Shown one piece after another: positions 1 through 8,599 of a DNA stretch of 64,000 nt. Position 1 is the stretch's first letter, and every line of letters begins with the position of its first letter. The DNA is from [Empedobacter] haloabium (lineage in GTDB: Bacteria; Pseudomonadota; Gammaproteobacteria; Burkholderiales; Burkholderiaceae_D): the NCBI GenBank assembly GCA_008011715.2, contig CP136508.1:6324001-6388000 (forward strand). Direction: 5' to 3'. The position numbers and the translations under genes are program-made. Below the pieces are notes generated by a model. It saw only the letters and a program-made list of their open reading frames with translations, had not been told where the DNA came from and did not search any database.

Positions 1-295
1 GGACAAGGAGCAGGCGGACGACGCCCGCGCCATCCTGAGCGCCTGGACGCAGGCGGATCAGGCCGCGCTGGACCGGATTGCCGCCAAGACGGCAGCCGAC
101 ACCACGTTCTCCGGCCGCTTCGTCAGCCAGGTGCTGCTGGCCGAACGCAACCCGGCGCTGGCGGACGGCATCGAACAACTGCTGAAGAAGGAGCGGCGCA
201 GCGTGGCGGCGATCGGCGTATTGCACCTGGTGGGAACGGGCAGCGTGCCGGAACTGTTGCGCGCAAAGGGACTGCGGGTGGAACGAATCTATTGA
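1..295 (+). CDS. TraB/GumN family protein, C-terminal part
   Basis: Open reading frame entering from the left edge and stopping with TGA at 293-295; 97 residues are visible. The tail has the segment AAIGVLHLVGTGSVPELLRA followed by a short hydrophilic end, the usual C-terminal strand pattern of TraB/GumN proteins (a Tiki-like metalloprotease fold). The catalytic N-terminal GxxH motif would lie outside the window. Function is not established for most bacterial members. The call rests on one conserved tail only. Confidence 0.6.
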   Translation, partial: DKEQADDARAILSAWTQADQAALDRIAAKTAADTTFSGRFVSQVLLAERNPALADGIEQLLKKERRSVAAIGVLHLVGTGSVPELLRAKGLRVERIY

Positions 296-323
296 ATGCG
301 CGGGAGGGTGCTGCAGGAAGAAA

Positions 324-398
<75 letters not shown>

Positions 399-403
399 AC
401 TGG

Positions 404-439
404 ATAAAACAAAGCGGCGCGGTTGTTTCTGCGCCGCCA
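404..439 (-). terminator. Rho-independent terminator of argB
   Basis: Immediately after the argB stop on the minus strand there is a hairpin with arms GCGGCGC / GCGCCGC, a 10-nt loop, and then TTTGTTTTAT. The geometry is that of an intrinsic terminator. It separates argB from the tRNA-Thr gene. Confidence 0.75.
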
Positions 440-445
440 AATTTT

Positions 446-1372
446 TTAGTGAGACCGGATCATAGTGCCAAATGCCTGTTCGGTCAACACTTCCAGCAGC
501 AAACTGTGTTCAATCCGCCCATCGATGATGTGGACCGTGTTGACGCCGGACTTGGCGGCGTCCAGCGCGGACGAGATTTTCGGCAGCATGCCGCCGGAGA
601 TCGTGCCGTCGGCGAACATCTCGTCGATCTCGCGCGCCGACAGGTCGGTGACCAGGTTGCCGTTCTTGTCCTGCACGCCGGCGATATTGGTCATCATGAT
701 CAGCTTTTCGGCTTTCAGGATCTCGGCGATCTTGCCGGCGACGACGTCGGCATTGATGTTGTAGGCCTGGCCGTCCTGGCCGAAGCCGATCGGCGAGATG
801 ATCGGGATGAAGGCGTCGTCCTGCAGCGCCTTGACGACGGCCGGGTTGATGGCGTCGATTTCGCCGACGAAGCCGATGTCCAGGTACTGGCCGGGGTTCT
901 GCTTGTCCGGCATCGCCATCTTGCGCGCGCGGATCAGGCCACCGTCCTTGCCCGTCAGGCCCACGGCCTGGCCGCCGTAATGGTTGATCAGCATGACGAT
1001 GTCCTGCTGCACCTCGCCGCCCAGCACCCACTCGACCACTTCCATCGTCTCTTCGTCGGTGATGCGCATGCCCTGCACGAAGGTGCCTTGCTTGCCGATC
1101 TTTTTCAGCGCGTTGTCGATCTGCGGACCGCCGCCGTGCACCACGACCGGATTCATGCCCACCAGTTTCAGCAGGATCACGTCGCGCGCGAAGCCGTGCT
1201 TCAGGCGCTCATCCGTCATCGCGTTGCCGCCGTATTTGATGACGATCGTCTTGCCATGGAAATTACGGATGTATGGCAGAGCCTCGGCCAGGATCTGTGC
1301 CTTGATCTGCGGCGAAACCGCGGTCAGGTCGTCTGCTGGCATGTCCAGGCTCAAGTTGGTCAGTTGGGTCAT
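446..1372 (-). CDS. argB: Acetylglutamate kinase
   Basis: Phosphorylates N-acetyl-L-glutamate with ATP, the second step of arginine synthesis, in the cytosol. The 308-residue product has the amino-acid-kinase motifs in order: KYGGNAM (phosphate-binding Lys) near residue 46, VHGGGPQID near 78 (substrate loop) and GLTGKDGG in the middle. The N-terminal extension of about 28 residues before the core is typical of the longer proteobacterial forms, which are often arginine-sensitive. The start MTQLTN is the first in-frame ATG. A terminator follows directly, so it appears to be the last gene of its transcript. Confidence 0.95.
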   Translation of the reverse strand: MTQLTNLSLDMPADDLTAVSPQIKAQILAEALPYIRNFHGKTIVIKYGGNAMTDERLKHGFARDVILLKLVGMNPVVVHGGGPQIDNALKKIGKQGTFVQGMRITDEETMEVVEWVLGGEVQQDIVMLINHYGGQAVGLTGKDGGLIRARKMAMPDKQNPGQYLDIGFVGEIDAINPAVVKALQDDAFIPIISPIGFGQDGQAYNINADVVAGKIAEILKAEKLIMMTNIAGVQDKNGNLVTDLSAREIDEMFADGTISGGMLPKISSALDAAKSGVNTVHIIDGRIEHSLLLEVLTEQAFGTMIRSH

Positions 1373-1526
1373 GGCGGGTCCGGTAAAAAGATTGTGGCGA
1401 TTTTACAGCGAAGCGCGGGCTCCGGCACGGGGTCTTGCACCCGCCGAGTTGTACGGCTTGATGGCGTGCCCCCGCATTATAGGGCCAAATATTGTATTTT
1501 CGACGCCGTTCCGCTAGGCTCGACCC

Positions 1527-1748
1527 ATGAGCACCTGCGAGCGCTGCGGCGCCACTTTTCACTGCGCGATGGCCGATCCGGGGCCGGACGGCAAGGCCGA
1601 TCCGAGCCCCTGCTGGTGCACGGCGCTGCCGCCGGCAGTGCCGGTGCCGGGCGCGGACAGCGCGGTCGGCTGCTGGTGCCCGGCCTGCCTGAAGGCGCAC
1701 ATCGCGGCGCAGGAGCCAGGGAAGTCTAGCCCGCCCGCACGGTGCTGA
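1527..1748 (+). CDS. Small cysteine-rich CWC protein
   Basis: A 73-residue protein with C-x2-C near the start (STCERCG), a central CWC and a second CWC-x2-C (GCWCPAC). This matches the small 'cysteine-rich CWC' family, probably a zinc-binding fold of unknown role. Its last 23 bases overlap the 3' end of the convergent esterase gene. No strong ribosome site is visible. Family membership is clear from the cysteine spacing; function is unknown. Confidence 0.75.
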   Translation: MSTCERCGATFHCAMADPGPDGKADPSPCWCTALPPAVPVPGADSAVGCWCPACLKAHIAAQEPGKSSPPARC

Positions 1749-2742
1749 AGAAGCGCATCATCTCCCGGCTCGCGTCCGGTCCCTTGCCATCCGTATAACT
1801 GCCGGCCGCGCTGCCGCCCGACCAGGCATGGCCGGCGCCATGGATGACCCAGTGCTCGGCCAGCGGCGAGCCGTCGTGCAGCCAGTGCTTGATGCGGGTG
1901 TAGGCATACCCGTCCGGCACCCGGCCGGCCAGGCGGGACGGCCGCGCGGTGCCACCCAGCGGATGGCTGCGCAGCCCCTGCGCCAGCAGTTCCTCGCCGT
2001 TGGCGGGATGGACGGTGGTGTCCTGGTCGCCGTGGAAGACGATCATCGGCAGGCCGGCGCTGGCGGTCTGGCTGGCACCGAAGGCGCCGCGCTGCATGGC
2101 GGCCAGGGCGGACGGCAAATCGCGCGCCGCCGCATACGGCAGGCCCGAATGCACGCCGACAGCGCAGAACAATTCCGGATACAAGGTGCCGACGATGATG
2201 GCCATGGCGCCGCCGGCCGACATGCCGGCGATGTAGACCTGGTTGCGCGCGACCGGGTAGTGATCGAGCACGCGCTGCGTCATGCCGGCGATGATGGAAG
2301 GCTCGCCCTGGCCGTGGCGCTGGTCGAGCGCATTGAACCAGTTCCAGCAGCGCGAGTTGTTCGCGTCCGGCGACTGGGCCGGATACAGCACGAAGCACTT
2401 GCGCTCCTCGGCCACGGCGTTCATCTGCGTGCCGGCGGCGAAATCGTCCGGGTCCTGCGCGCAGCCGTGCAGCATGACGACCAGCGGCAGGCGCTGGCCT
2501 TTCCATGTCGAGGGAATGTACAGCTTGTAGCGGCGCGCGCCCGCGTCGTTTTCATACACGCCATTGAGGAAGCGCGCGCCCGGTTGCAGGGGCGGCGCCA
2601 TTGCTGGCGGCGCGTCGAAGATCGCTTCCGGCAGCTCGAAAGCCGCGGGGAAATCGAAGGCCCCGTCGGGGAAGGCATGGCGGCCGAAGAGGGCTTCCGC
2701 CGTCTTTCGTACCTGGGTAAACCAGAGTTGACCGTGTTTCAT
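1726..2742 (-). CDS. PHB depolymerase family esterase
   Basis: Alpha/beta-hydrolase of the Esterase_phd type, about 338 residues. It has an oxyanion segment VVMLHGCAQ, the lipase box AGMSAGG (Ser near residue 175), an acid in GDQDTTVHP and a His in GAGHAWSGG. The frame stays open about 285 bp further upstream, but the ATG at 2742 (MKHGQLWF) has GAGG five bases ahead and gives the usual family length. No signal peptide is visible, so this may be an intracellular hydrolase; substrates in the family include PHB oligomers and feruloyl/acetyl esters. The PHB genes elsewhere in the window fit but do not prove a PHB role. Confidence 0.85.
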   Translation of the reverse strand: MKHGQLWFTQVRKTAEALFGRHAFPDGAFDFPAAFELPEAIFDAPPAMAPPLQPGARFLNGVYENDAGARRYKLYIPSTWKGQRLPLVVMLHGCAQDPDDFAAGTQMNAVAEERKCFVLYPAQSPDANNSRCWNWFNALDQRHGQGEPSIIAGMTQRVLDHYPVARNQVYIAGMSAGGAMAIIVGTLYPELFCAVGVHSGLPYAAARDLPSALAAMQRGAFGASQTASAGLPMIVFHGDQDTTVHPANGEELLAQGLRSHPLGGTARPSRLAGRVPDGYAYTRIKHWLHDGSPLAEHWVIHGAGHAWSGGSAAGSYTDGKGPDASREMMRFFSTVRAG

Positions 2743-2984
2743 GAGGACCTCGGAGGCTGGTGGATCGTCTATGACGGCAGCCGATGCCTGCTTTCGCATC
2801 GGTCTGCGGCCGCGCTGTCTGCACTTTTCTAAATGCGTGCTGCGTGACTGCGTCTCCTCGGCGCTCCGTGTGTTCCACGGGCCTTGTTTTGGTCCAGTAT
2901 AGCCAGATTCGCCACGGACCGGCGCAAACCTGGATCGGCTAGAATGCACGTTGATTGATTTGATTGTTGTCAATACCACCACAC

Positions 2985-3203
2985 ATGAATTCTGCTCTTC
3001 CGCCGCCATCGCCGCCCGCTCTGGCATCGCCCGTGCCGTCGCCCTGCGTCAGCCTGTGCAAGATGAATCGCGATACGGGTTATTGCGAGGGCTGCATGCG
3101 CACGATTGAGGAAATCGTCGCGTGGGCCAACGCCAGCGACGACTACAAGCGCGCCGTCTGGGCCCAGCTGCGCCAGCGCGAGCAGACTATCGACTTCGAC
3201 TGA
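2985..3203 (+). CDS. DUF1289 domain protein
   Basis: A 72-residue protein. After a proline-rich N-terminus it has PCVSLCKMNRDTGYCEGCMR, the four-cysteine signature of DUF1289, followed by a helical IVAWANASDDYKRAVW segment. The family is small and probably metal-binding, with no settled function. The start at 2985 gives the compact form. It begins a short rightward run with the next two genes (11-bp gap, then an ATGA overlap). Confidence 0.85.
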   Translation: MNSALPPPSPPALASPVPSPCVSLCKMNRDTGYCEGCMRTIEEIVAWANASDDYKRAVWAQLRQREQTIDFD

Positions 3204-3213
3204 TCCACCTCCC

Positions 3214-3657
3214 ATGGCGCACTATCGACCCGAACGGAATGTGTCGGGACCCACCTACGGCAACGGCTTCAAGGTTGTCGCCACGCTCTTGACGATCGCG
3301 CTGGCGGCGTACGCTGTCAGCGTCGCGCTGCGCTTCCCGCTGCCGACGTTTTCGTTCGGCGTGCAGGCGCTGCTGGCGGGCGCTGGCGCCATGCTGGCCG
3401 TCAGCCTGTACTGGTTCCTGCGCGCGACCACGACGATCGACGCCGAAGGCATCCGCCAGACCGGCGTCGTCGATCGCAAGGTGCGTTGGGACGAAGTGCG
3501 CGGCGCGAAGATGATCGGCATTCCTTATATGTCCTGGCTGTTCCCGCCGCGGATGATCGTGCGAACCGGCACCGCGTTCACCACGTTCAACGCGGGTACC
3601 CAGGAAGTGCTGGTGGAATTTGCCAGGATCTCGCTGGCGTTCCAGATGAAAAAATGA
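3214..3657 (+). CDS. Membrane protein with PH-like domain, unknown role
   Basis: A 147-residue protein with two hydrophobic segments (about residues 18-35 and 45-65) and a C-terminal beta-rich part with IRQTGVVDRKVRWDEVRGAK. That pattern resembles the bacterial PH-like domain seen after paired membrane helices. The start ATG at 3214 lies 11 bp after the DUF1289 gene. Its stop overlaps the next start (ATGA), implying translational coupling. The domain call is by pattern only. Confidence 0.65.
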   Translation: MAHYRPERNVSGPTYGNGFKVVATLLTIALAAYAVSVALRFPLPTFSFGVQALLAGAGAMLAVSLYWFLRATTTIDAEGIRQTGVVDRKVRWDEVRGAKMIGIPYMSWLFPPRMIVRTGTAFTTFNAGTQEVLVEFARISLAFQMKK

Positions 3658-4562
3658 TGACCTTACCCGACTCCATCCGCGTGTTCGAACGCGGCTGGCT
3701 CTCCGCCAACAACATCCTCTTGATCGGCCCGGACGACACGGCGCTGGTCGACAGCGGCTACGTCACGCACGCCGCGCAGACCGTCGAACTGGTGCGCCAT
3801 GCGCTGCACGGCCGCCACCTGGACCGCCTGTACACGACGCACCTGCACTCGGACCACTGCGGCGGCAACGCGGCGCTGCAGGCGCACTACGGCTGCGCCA
3901 CCTTCGTGCCGGCCGAAGAAGGCGACAAGGTGCGCCGCTGGGACGAGGACGCGCTGACCTTCAAGGCCACCGGCCAGCAATGCCCGCGCTTCACGATCGC
4001 CGGCACCGTGGCGCCGGGCGATGTGCTGACCCTGGGCGGGCATACCTGGCACGTGCTGGGCGCGCCGGGTCACCATGCCCACTCGCTGATCTGGTACTGC
4101 CCCGAGCAGCAGGTACTGATCTCGGCGGACGCGCTGTGGCACAACGGCTTCGGCGTGATCTTCCCGGAACTGGAAGGCGATGCCGGCTTCGCCGAGGCGG
4201 CGGCCACCTTGGACGTCATCGCCGGGCTGGACGTGCGGCTGGTGATCCCGGGCCACGGCGCGGTGTTCGACGACGTCGGCCCGGCACTGCAACGGGCGCG
4301 CCGGCGCCTGGATTTCCTGTCGTCGAAGCCGGCCAACAACGCCGAATACGGCGTCAAGGTGCTGCTCAAATTCCTGCTGCTGGAACGGCAGAGGATCGCC
4401 GTGGCCGACGTGGCGCCGCTGCTGGCGTCGATCCCGGTGGTGGTGGAGTCGAACCGGCGCTACCTGCACAAGAGCGATGAGGAGCTGGCCGCGTGGACGA
4501 TCAAGCAGCTGGTGCGCGGGCTGGCGGCGAAGGTCGATGGCGAGTACCTGGTTAACGCGTGA
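3654..4562 (+). CDS. MBL-fold metallo-hydrolase
   Basis: About 302 residues with the metallo-beta-lactamase-fold ligands: THLHSDHCGG (HxHxDH), GAPGHHAHS (third-site His), SADALW (bridging Asp) and VIPGHG. The C-terminal helical extension with KVLLKFLLLERQ is typical of hydrolases of the glyoxalase-II/lactonase branch. The first ATG overlaps the stop of the preceding gene; a second ATG follows directly, so the start is certain only to one codon. The substrate cannot be read from sequence. A palindromic repeat begins at the base after the stop codon. Confidence 0.85.
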   Translation: MMTLPDSIRVFERGWLSANNILLIGPDDTALVDSGYVTHAAQTVELVRHALHGRHLDRLYTTHLHSDHCGGNAALQAHYGCATFVPAEEGDKVRRWDEDALTFKATGQQCPRFTIAGTVAPGDVLTLGGHTWHVLGAPGHHAHSLIWYCPEQQVLISADALWHNGFGVIFPELEGDAGFAEAAATLDVIAGLDVRLVIPGHGAVFDDVGPALQRARRRLDFLSSKPANNAEYGVKVLLKFLLLERQRIAVADVAPLLASIPVVVESNRRYLHKSDEELAAWTIKQLVRGLAAKVDGEYLVNA

Positions 4563-4797
4563 GGCTTGGGGTCTGTCCCCGGTAAGTGGTGGCTGGGGCG
4601 CTTGCCTGCGGCAGTATTAGGGGAGCGCAGCAGGGAATTCGAGGAGCACTGCTCCTCGCCTGCGCAGCGGTAGCCGCTTGCAAGCGGCTACCATGACCCC
4701 GGTTTTTCGAGTTGCGGCATAAAAACCGGGGTTAGTCCCCTGACGCCGCCGCAGGCAAGCGCTGATGTTCTCACTTACCGGGGACAGACCCCAAGCC
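4563..4797. repeat. Nested palindromic element with 26-bp terminal inverted repeats
   Basis: This fills most of the 344-bp gap between two rightward genes. The outer arms (4563-4588 and 4772-4797) are a perfect 26-bp inverted repeat containing GGGGTCTGTCCCC. Inside is a second pair built on GCGCTTGCCTGCGGC, then smaller hairpins (GAGGAGC/GCTCCTC, GGTAGCCGCTTG/CAAGCGGCTACC, ACCCCGGTTTTT/AAAAACCGGGGT). It has no reading frame that looks real. The structure is that of a non-autonomous, MITE-like or REP-type element. The remaining 109 bases up to 4906 hold only the promoter/leader of the next gene. Confidence 0.85.
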
Positions 4798-4906
4798 GCC
4801 CAACCGCCAGCGATAGAGTTTTACGTCTAGAATCCGCACGACCGTACTTTTTCAGGTCTATAATCGGCCGGATCGTTCCCAACAACCCTTTTTGCGCGAG
4901 TCGACC

Positions 4907-5860
4907 ATGGCCCTGCCTCAAGTGCTGCAAAACCTGTCCCTTCCCGTTATCGCGTCGCCGATGTTCATCGCCAGCGGTCCCGCCCTGGTGGCGGCGCAGT
5001 GCAAGGCTGGCATCGTCGGCTCCTTCCCGGCGCTGAACGCCCGCCCGGCCGAGCTGCTCGACACGTGGCTGACGGACCTGCAGGCCGAGCTGGCCGACTT
5101 CCAGCGTGCCAATCCGGACAAGAAGGTCGGCCCGATCGCGGTCAACCAGATCGTGCACCAGTCGAATGACCGCTTGGCGCATGACGTGGAAGTGTGCGTG
5201 AAGCACCAGGTGCCGATCATCATCTCGTCGCTGCGCGCGCCACCGAAGGAGATGCTGGACGCGATCCACAGCTACGGCGGCATCGTGCTGCACGACGTGG
5301 TGTCGATCCGCCACGCCCAGAAGGCGCTGGAAGCCGGGGTCGATGGCCTGATCCTGGTGGCGGCCGGCGCCGGCGGCCATGCCGGCACCCTGTCGCCGTT
5401 CGCCCTGGTCGGCGAAGTGCGCAAGTTCTTCGACGGCCCGATCGCGCTGTCCGGCTCGATCGCCACCGGCGACGCGATCCTGGCCGCCCAGGCGATGGGC
5501 GCGGACTTCGCTTACATCGGCTCGCGCTGGCTGGCCACGCAGGAATCGAATGTCAGCGACGGCTACCGCGAAGCGATCGTCGAGTCGAGCGCGGCGGACA
5601 TCGTCTACACCAACCTGTTCACGGGCGTGCACGGCAACTACCTGAAGAAATCGATCGTCGCGGCGGGCCTGGACCCGGAAGCGCTGCCCGAATCGGACAA
5701 GAGCAAGATGAGCTTCGGCTCCGGCAGCGCCAAGGCCTGGCGCGACATCTGGGGCGCCGGCCAGGGCGTCGGCCTGATGGACGACGTGCCGACGGTGGCG
5801 GAGATGGTGGAACGCCTGAAGAGCGAGTACGCGGCGGCGCGGGCGCGCCTGGCGTTGTAA
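4907..5860 (+). CDS. Nitronate monooxygenase (2-nitropropane dioxygenase family)
   Basis: FMN-dependent TIM-barrel protein of 317 residues that would oxidise alkyl nitronates. Family marks are VIASPMFIASGPALVAA at the N-terminus, GLILVAAGAGGHAG (phosphate/FMN-binding glycine-rich loop with the key His), LSGSIATGDAILAAQAMGADFAYIGSRW and a short helical tail. The ATG at 4907 is chosen over an upstream TTG because it gives the canonical N-terminus. It stands alone, with related palindromic repeats on both sides. Members of this family are often annotated beyond what is proven, so the physiological substrate is open. Confidence 0.88.
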   Translation: MALPQVLQNLSLPVIASPMFIASGPALVAAQCKAGIVGSFPALNARPAELLDTWLTDLQAELADFQRANPDKKVGPIAVNQIVHQSNDRLAHDVEVCVKHQVPIIISSLRAPPKEMLDAIHSYGGIVLHDVVSIRHAQKALEAGVDGLILVAAGAGGHAGTLSPFALVGEVRKFFDGPIALSGSIATGDAILAAQAMGADFAYIGSRWLATQESNVSDGYREAIVESSAADIVYTNLFTGVHGNYLKKSIVAAGLDPEALPESDKSKMSFGSGSAKAWRDIWGAGQGVGLMDDVPTVAEMVERLKSEYAAARARLAL

Positions 5861-5865
5861 GAAGT

Positions 5866-5962
5866 TGGGGTCTGTCCCGCTTTTTTGGGACTGACCCCGA
5901 AGTTGGTTCGCGTTTCGACGGATTCGGCAAAACTTCAGGGTCAGTCCCAAAGGGACAGACCC
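5866..5962. repeat. Palindromic element, GGGTCTGTCCC family
   Basis: A roughly 97-bp nested inverted repeat starting six bases after the preceding stop codon. The outer arms are GGGTCTGTCCC / GGGACAGACCC. The inner arms TTTGGGACTGACCC / GGGTCAGTCCCAAA and GAAGTT / AACTTC surround a short centre. It shares its core with the element at 4563-4797 and is related to the GGGGTCAGTCACC units elsewhere in the window. Confidence 0.8.
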
Positions 5963-5971
5963 TCACTCCGC

Positions 5972-6658
5972 TTACTTCGCCGGCACCGGCGCCAGCGTTT
6001 CATGCTGCGCCGCGGCGCGCGACGGTGCCTTGTGCACCATGGTATAGGCGTAGTCGACACCCATGCCGTACGCGCCCGAGTGTTCCTTGACGATGGCCAT
6101 CACGGCGTCGTAGCTGTCGCGGTGCGCCCAGTCGCGCTGCCATTCCAGCATCACCTGCTGCCACGTCACCGGCACCACGCCGGCCTGGATCATGCGCTGC
6201 ATGGCATAGTCGTGGGCTTCCTTCGACGTGCCGCCCGAGGCGTCGGCCACCATATAGATCTCGTAGTCGCCCTCGGCCATCGCGCACAGCGCGAAGGTGT
6301 TGTTGCACACTTCGGTCCACAGGCCGGACACGATCACCTTCTTCTTGCCGTTTTTCGCCAGCGCGTCGCGCACCTTCTGGTCGTCCCACGAATTCATCGA
6401 CGTGCGTTCCAGGATCGGCTGGCCCGGGAACACGTCCAGCAGTTCCGGATAGGTATTGCCGGAGAAGCTCTGCGTCTCGACGGTCGTGATGGTGGTGGGG
6501 ATGTTGAACACCTTGGCCGCTTTTGCCAGCGCGACGGTGTTGTTCTTCAGGACCTGGCGGTCGATCGACTGCACGCCGAAGGCCATCTGCGGCTGGTGGT
6601 CGATGAAGATGATCTGGCTGTTGTGCGGGGTCAGGACTTCCAGTTTCGGGTTACTCAT
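5972..6658 (-). CDS. Isochorismatase-family hydrolase (YcaC-like)
   Basis: A 228-residue cysteine hydrolase of the isochorismatase superfamily. IIFIDHQPQM supplies the catalytic Asp, the lysine is in NGKKKVIVSG, and GLWTEVCNN holds the nucleophilic Cys with the cis-peptide region before it. The layout is closest to YcaC, a cysteine hydrolase of unknown substrate. The start is the ATG at 6658, with GAGGTG seven bases ahead; the longer open frame upstream lacks a ribosome site. It lies downstream of, and on the same strand as, the purine phosphoribosyltransferase. Confidence 0.85.
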   Translation of the reverse strand: MSNPKLEVLTPHNSQIIFIDHQPQMAFGVQSIDRQVLKNNTVALAKAAKVFNIPTTITTVETQSFSGNTYPELLDVFPGQPILERTSMNSWDDQKVRDALAKNGKKKVIVSGLWTEVCNNTFALCAMAEGDYEIYMVADASGGTSKEAHDYAMQRMIQAGVVPVTWQQVMLEWQRDWAHRDSYDAVMAIVKEHSGAYGMGVDYAYTMVHKAPSRAAAQHETLAPVPAK

Positions 6659-6775
6659 GTTTGCACCTCGTGGGTTGTACGGTATGCAAAAATGGTAAGT
6701 GTTCCATCGCCCGCCGCCCATTGGGCTTAGGGAGCGCGCCGGCCTCCCCCATCCAGGGGTAACCGGCATCCTTGC

Positions 6776-7351
6776 TCAAGCGCCGGACAAATCCTCGCCG
6801 CGCAGCGCCCACAGTCCCGGCAGGTTGCGCCAGTAGCCATAGGCATCCATGCCGAAGCCGACCACGAAGCGGTCCGGGATCGTCAGCCCGACGATGTCCG
6901 CGTGGATCGGCTTGGCCTTGCGGATCGCCTTGTCCGCGAACACGGCGATGATGACGTCCTTCGCCCCCATGTCCAGCAGGCGCTGCTTGACGTGCGCCAG
7001 CGTCTCGCCCTCGTCGAGGATGTCGTCGACGACGATGACGGTGCGGCCGGCCACGTTCGAGCGCGGCACCACCTTCCACACCACTTCGCCGCCACGGTCC
7101 TCGTCGCCATAGCGGCTGACGTGGATGTAGTCGAATTCGAGCGGGAAGGTCAGCTGCGGCAGCAGGTGGCCCGTGAACACGACGGCGCCGCCCATCACGC
7201 CCAGCACGAGCGGGAATTCGTCTTCGGCGCCGAAGCGTTCGTTCAGCGTGCGTGCCACCTGGCGCACGGCGCCCTGGACGGCCGCTGCGTCAAAAATCTC
7301 TTCCGCGTTGTCGAGCAGGGCGCGGGCCCGCTGGTGATGAAATTCGTACAT
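6776..7351 (-). CDS. hpt: Hypoxanthine-guanine phosphoribosyltransferase
   Basis: Salvages hypoxanthine/guanine to nucleotides using PRPP, in the cytosol. The 191-residue product has the type-I PRTase PRPP loop VIVVDDILDEGETL near residue 105, an upstream PPi loop LGVMGGAVVF near 50, the flexible-loop region FDYIHVSRYGDE, and a C-terminal VGFGMDAYGYWRNLP purine-binding region. This matches the Hpt branch and not Gpt. The exact purine preference is inferred. Confidence 0.88.
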   Translation of the reverse strand: MYEFHHQRARALLDNAEEIFDAAAVQGAVRQVARTLNERFGAEDEFPLVLGVMGGAVVFTGHLLPQLTFPLEFDYIHVSRYGDEDRGGEVVWKVVPRSNVAGRTVIVVDDILDEGETLAHVKQRLLDMGAKDVIIAVFADKAIRKAKPIHADIVGLTIPDRFVVGFGMDAYGYWRNLPGLWALRGEDLSGA

Positions 7352-7534
7352 GATGGTTCGACGGCTGGGTGAATGACCTTCGCATTATCCGCGATTCCGG
7401 GCGCGACGGTCGCGCACGACACTAGCAGCTTGGGAGTTTCGTTATTGTTTTAATATCGCCGCCATTCAGGTAGCATTTCGGGCACGTCTGTCACGTTGAT
7501 TTCTGCTCGTTGTCTTTTTGCCGGAAAGGCCGCC

Positions 7535-8599
7535 ATGAGTATGAACCTGCTTAGCCGTACCGCCGTTCTCGGCGCCTGCCTGCTGGCGGGTACCGCCCAA
7601 GCCCTGCCGCGCTATACGCTGACCGACCTGGCGTCGCTGACGCCGGAGCTGGCGAACGTGCACTGGAATACCCTCAACAACGCTGGCGAGATGATGGGGT
7701 CGCACGGCACCGCCGGCACGCTGTTCTACCGCTGGGGCACCATCGAGCCGCTGCGGCTCACCGGCGCCCCTGCCGACATCAACAACGATGGCGACGCCAT
7801 CTTCCAGTTCCATAACACGGGTGGCGAATACCGCTCCTACCTGCGCACCCGTTTCGGCAGGATCAGCCAGATACCGAACAGCGCGCAGGGCGACGTCATG
7901 TCCTCGCCGTGGGGCATCAACGACGCCCGCGCGGTCATCGGCTCCGGTTACCGCAACGGCGCGCAGCAGGCCTTGTTGTACGCGAACGGCGTGACGACCA
8001 ACCTGGGCACGCTGGGCGGCAACCAGGCGACGGCGCTGGACCTGAACAACGCAGGTGCCGTCGTCGGCTGGTCCGAGACGGTGCCAGGGGACTACCAGCG
8101 CAGCCCGTTCCTCTACCAGAACGGCACCATGCGCCTGTTGACAGTGCCCGGTCCCGGCAGCGAAGCCGAAGGCATCAACGACCTGGGCCAGGTCATCATC
8201 AACCAGCGCTTCCGCCACGCCTGGATCTGGCAGGACAACCAGCTGACGACGGTGCAGATGCCGGGCGCCGAGGTGACGCAGGCGCGCGAGATCAACAACC
8301 TGGGCCAGGTCGTGGGTTCGTCGCTGAGCATGCAGGGCATCCACCCGTGGATCTACGAGGATGGCGAGATCGCCTACCTGCGCGACCGCATCGACGGCAG
8401 CGATTATTCCGTCGACCTGGTGTACGACCTGAACGACAATGGCCAGATCCTGGCCCAGGCCCGGCGCGCCGACGGCACCTTTACCAGCGTGCTGCTGACC
8501 CCCGCCATTCCCGAACCGGGCACGTGGGCGATGCTGGCCGGCGGCCTGGGCCTGATCGCCCTGTGGCGCCGGCGCTTGCCTGCAGCCGATCAACGGTAG
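7535..8599 (+). CDS. HAF-repeat PEP-CTERM protein
   Basis: An exported protein of about 354 residues. It has a signal peptide (MSMNLLSRTAVLGACLLAG...AQA) and then repeated HAF-type units with INN/LNN/IND-x-G-x-V-G cores (DINNDGDA, GINDARAVIG, DLNNAGAVVG, GINDLGQVI, EINNLGQVVG, DLNDNGQIL). It ends in a PEP-CTERM sorting tail: IPEPGTWAMLAGGLGLIAL followed by RRR. Such tails are processed by exosortase in species with exopolysaccharide export. The start is the ATG at 7535, with GGAAAGG five bases ahead. No exosortase gene is in the window. The last 10 bases overlap the convergent ligase gene. Confidence 0.88.
   Translation: MSMNLLSRTAVLGACLLAGTAQALPRYTLTDLASLTPELANVHWNTLNNAGEMMGSHGTAGTLFYRWGTIEPLRLTGAPADINNDGDAIFQFHNTGGEYRSYLRTRFGRISQIPNSAQGDVMSSPWGINDARAVIGSGYRNGAQQALLYANGVTTNLGTLGGNQATALDLNNAGAVVGWSETVPGDYQRSPFLYQNGTMRLLTVPGPGSEAEGINDLGQVIINQRFRHAWIWQDNQLTTVQMPGAEVTQAREINNLGQVVGSSLSMQGIHPWIYEDGEIAYLRDRIDGSDYSVDLVYDLNDNGQILAQARRADGTFTSVLLTPAIPEPGTWAMLAGGLGLIALWRRRLPAADQR

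Noticed and set aside
4598..4770. Small RNA gene within the nested palindrome
   Set aside because: The hairpins are explained by the element's symmetry. No promoter plus terminator pair for an RNA could be identified.
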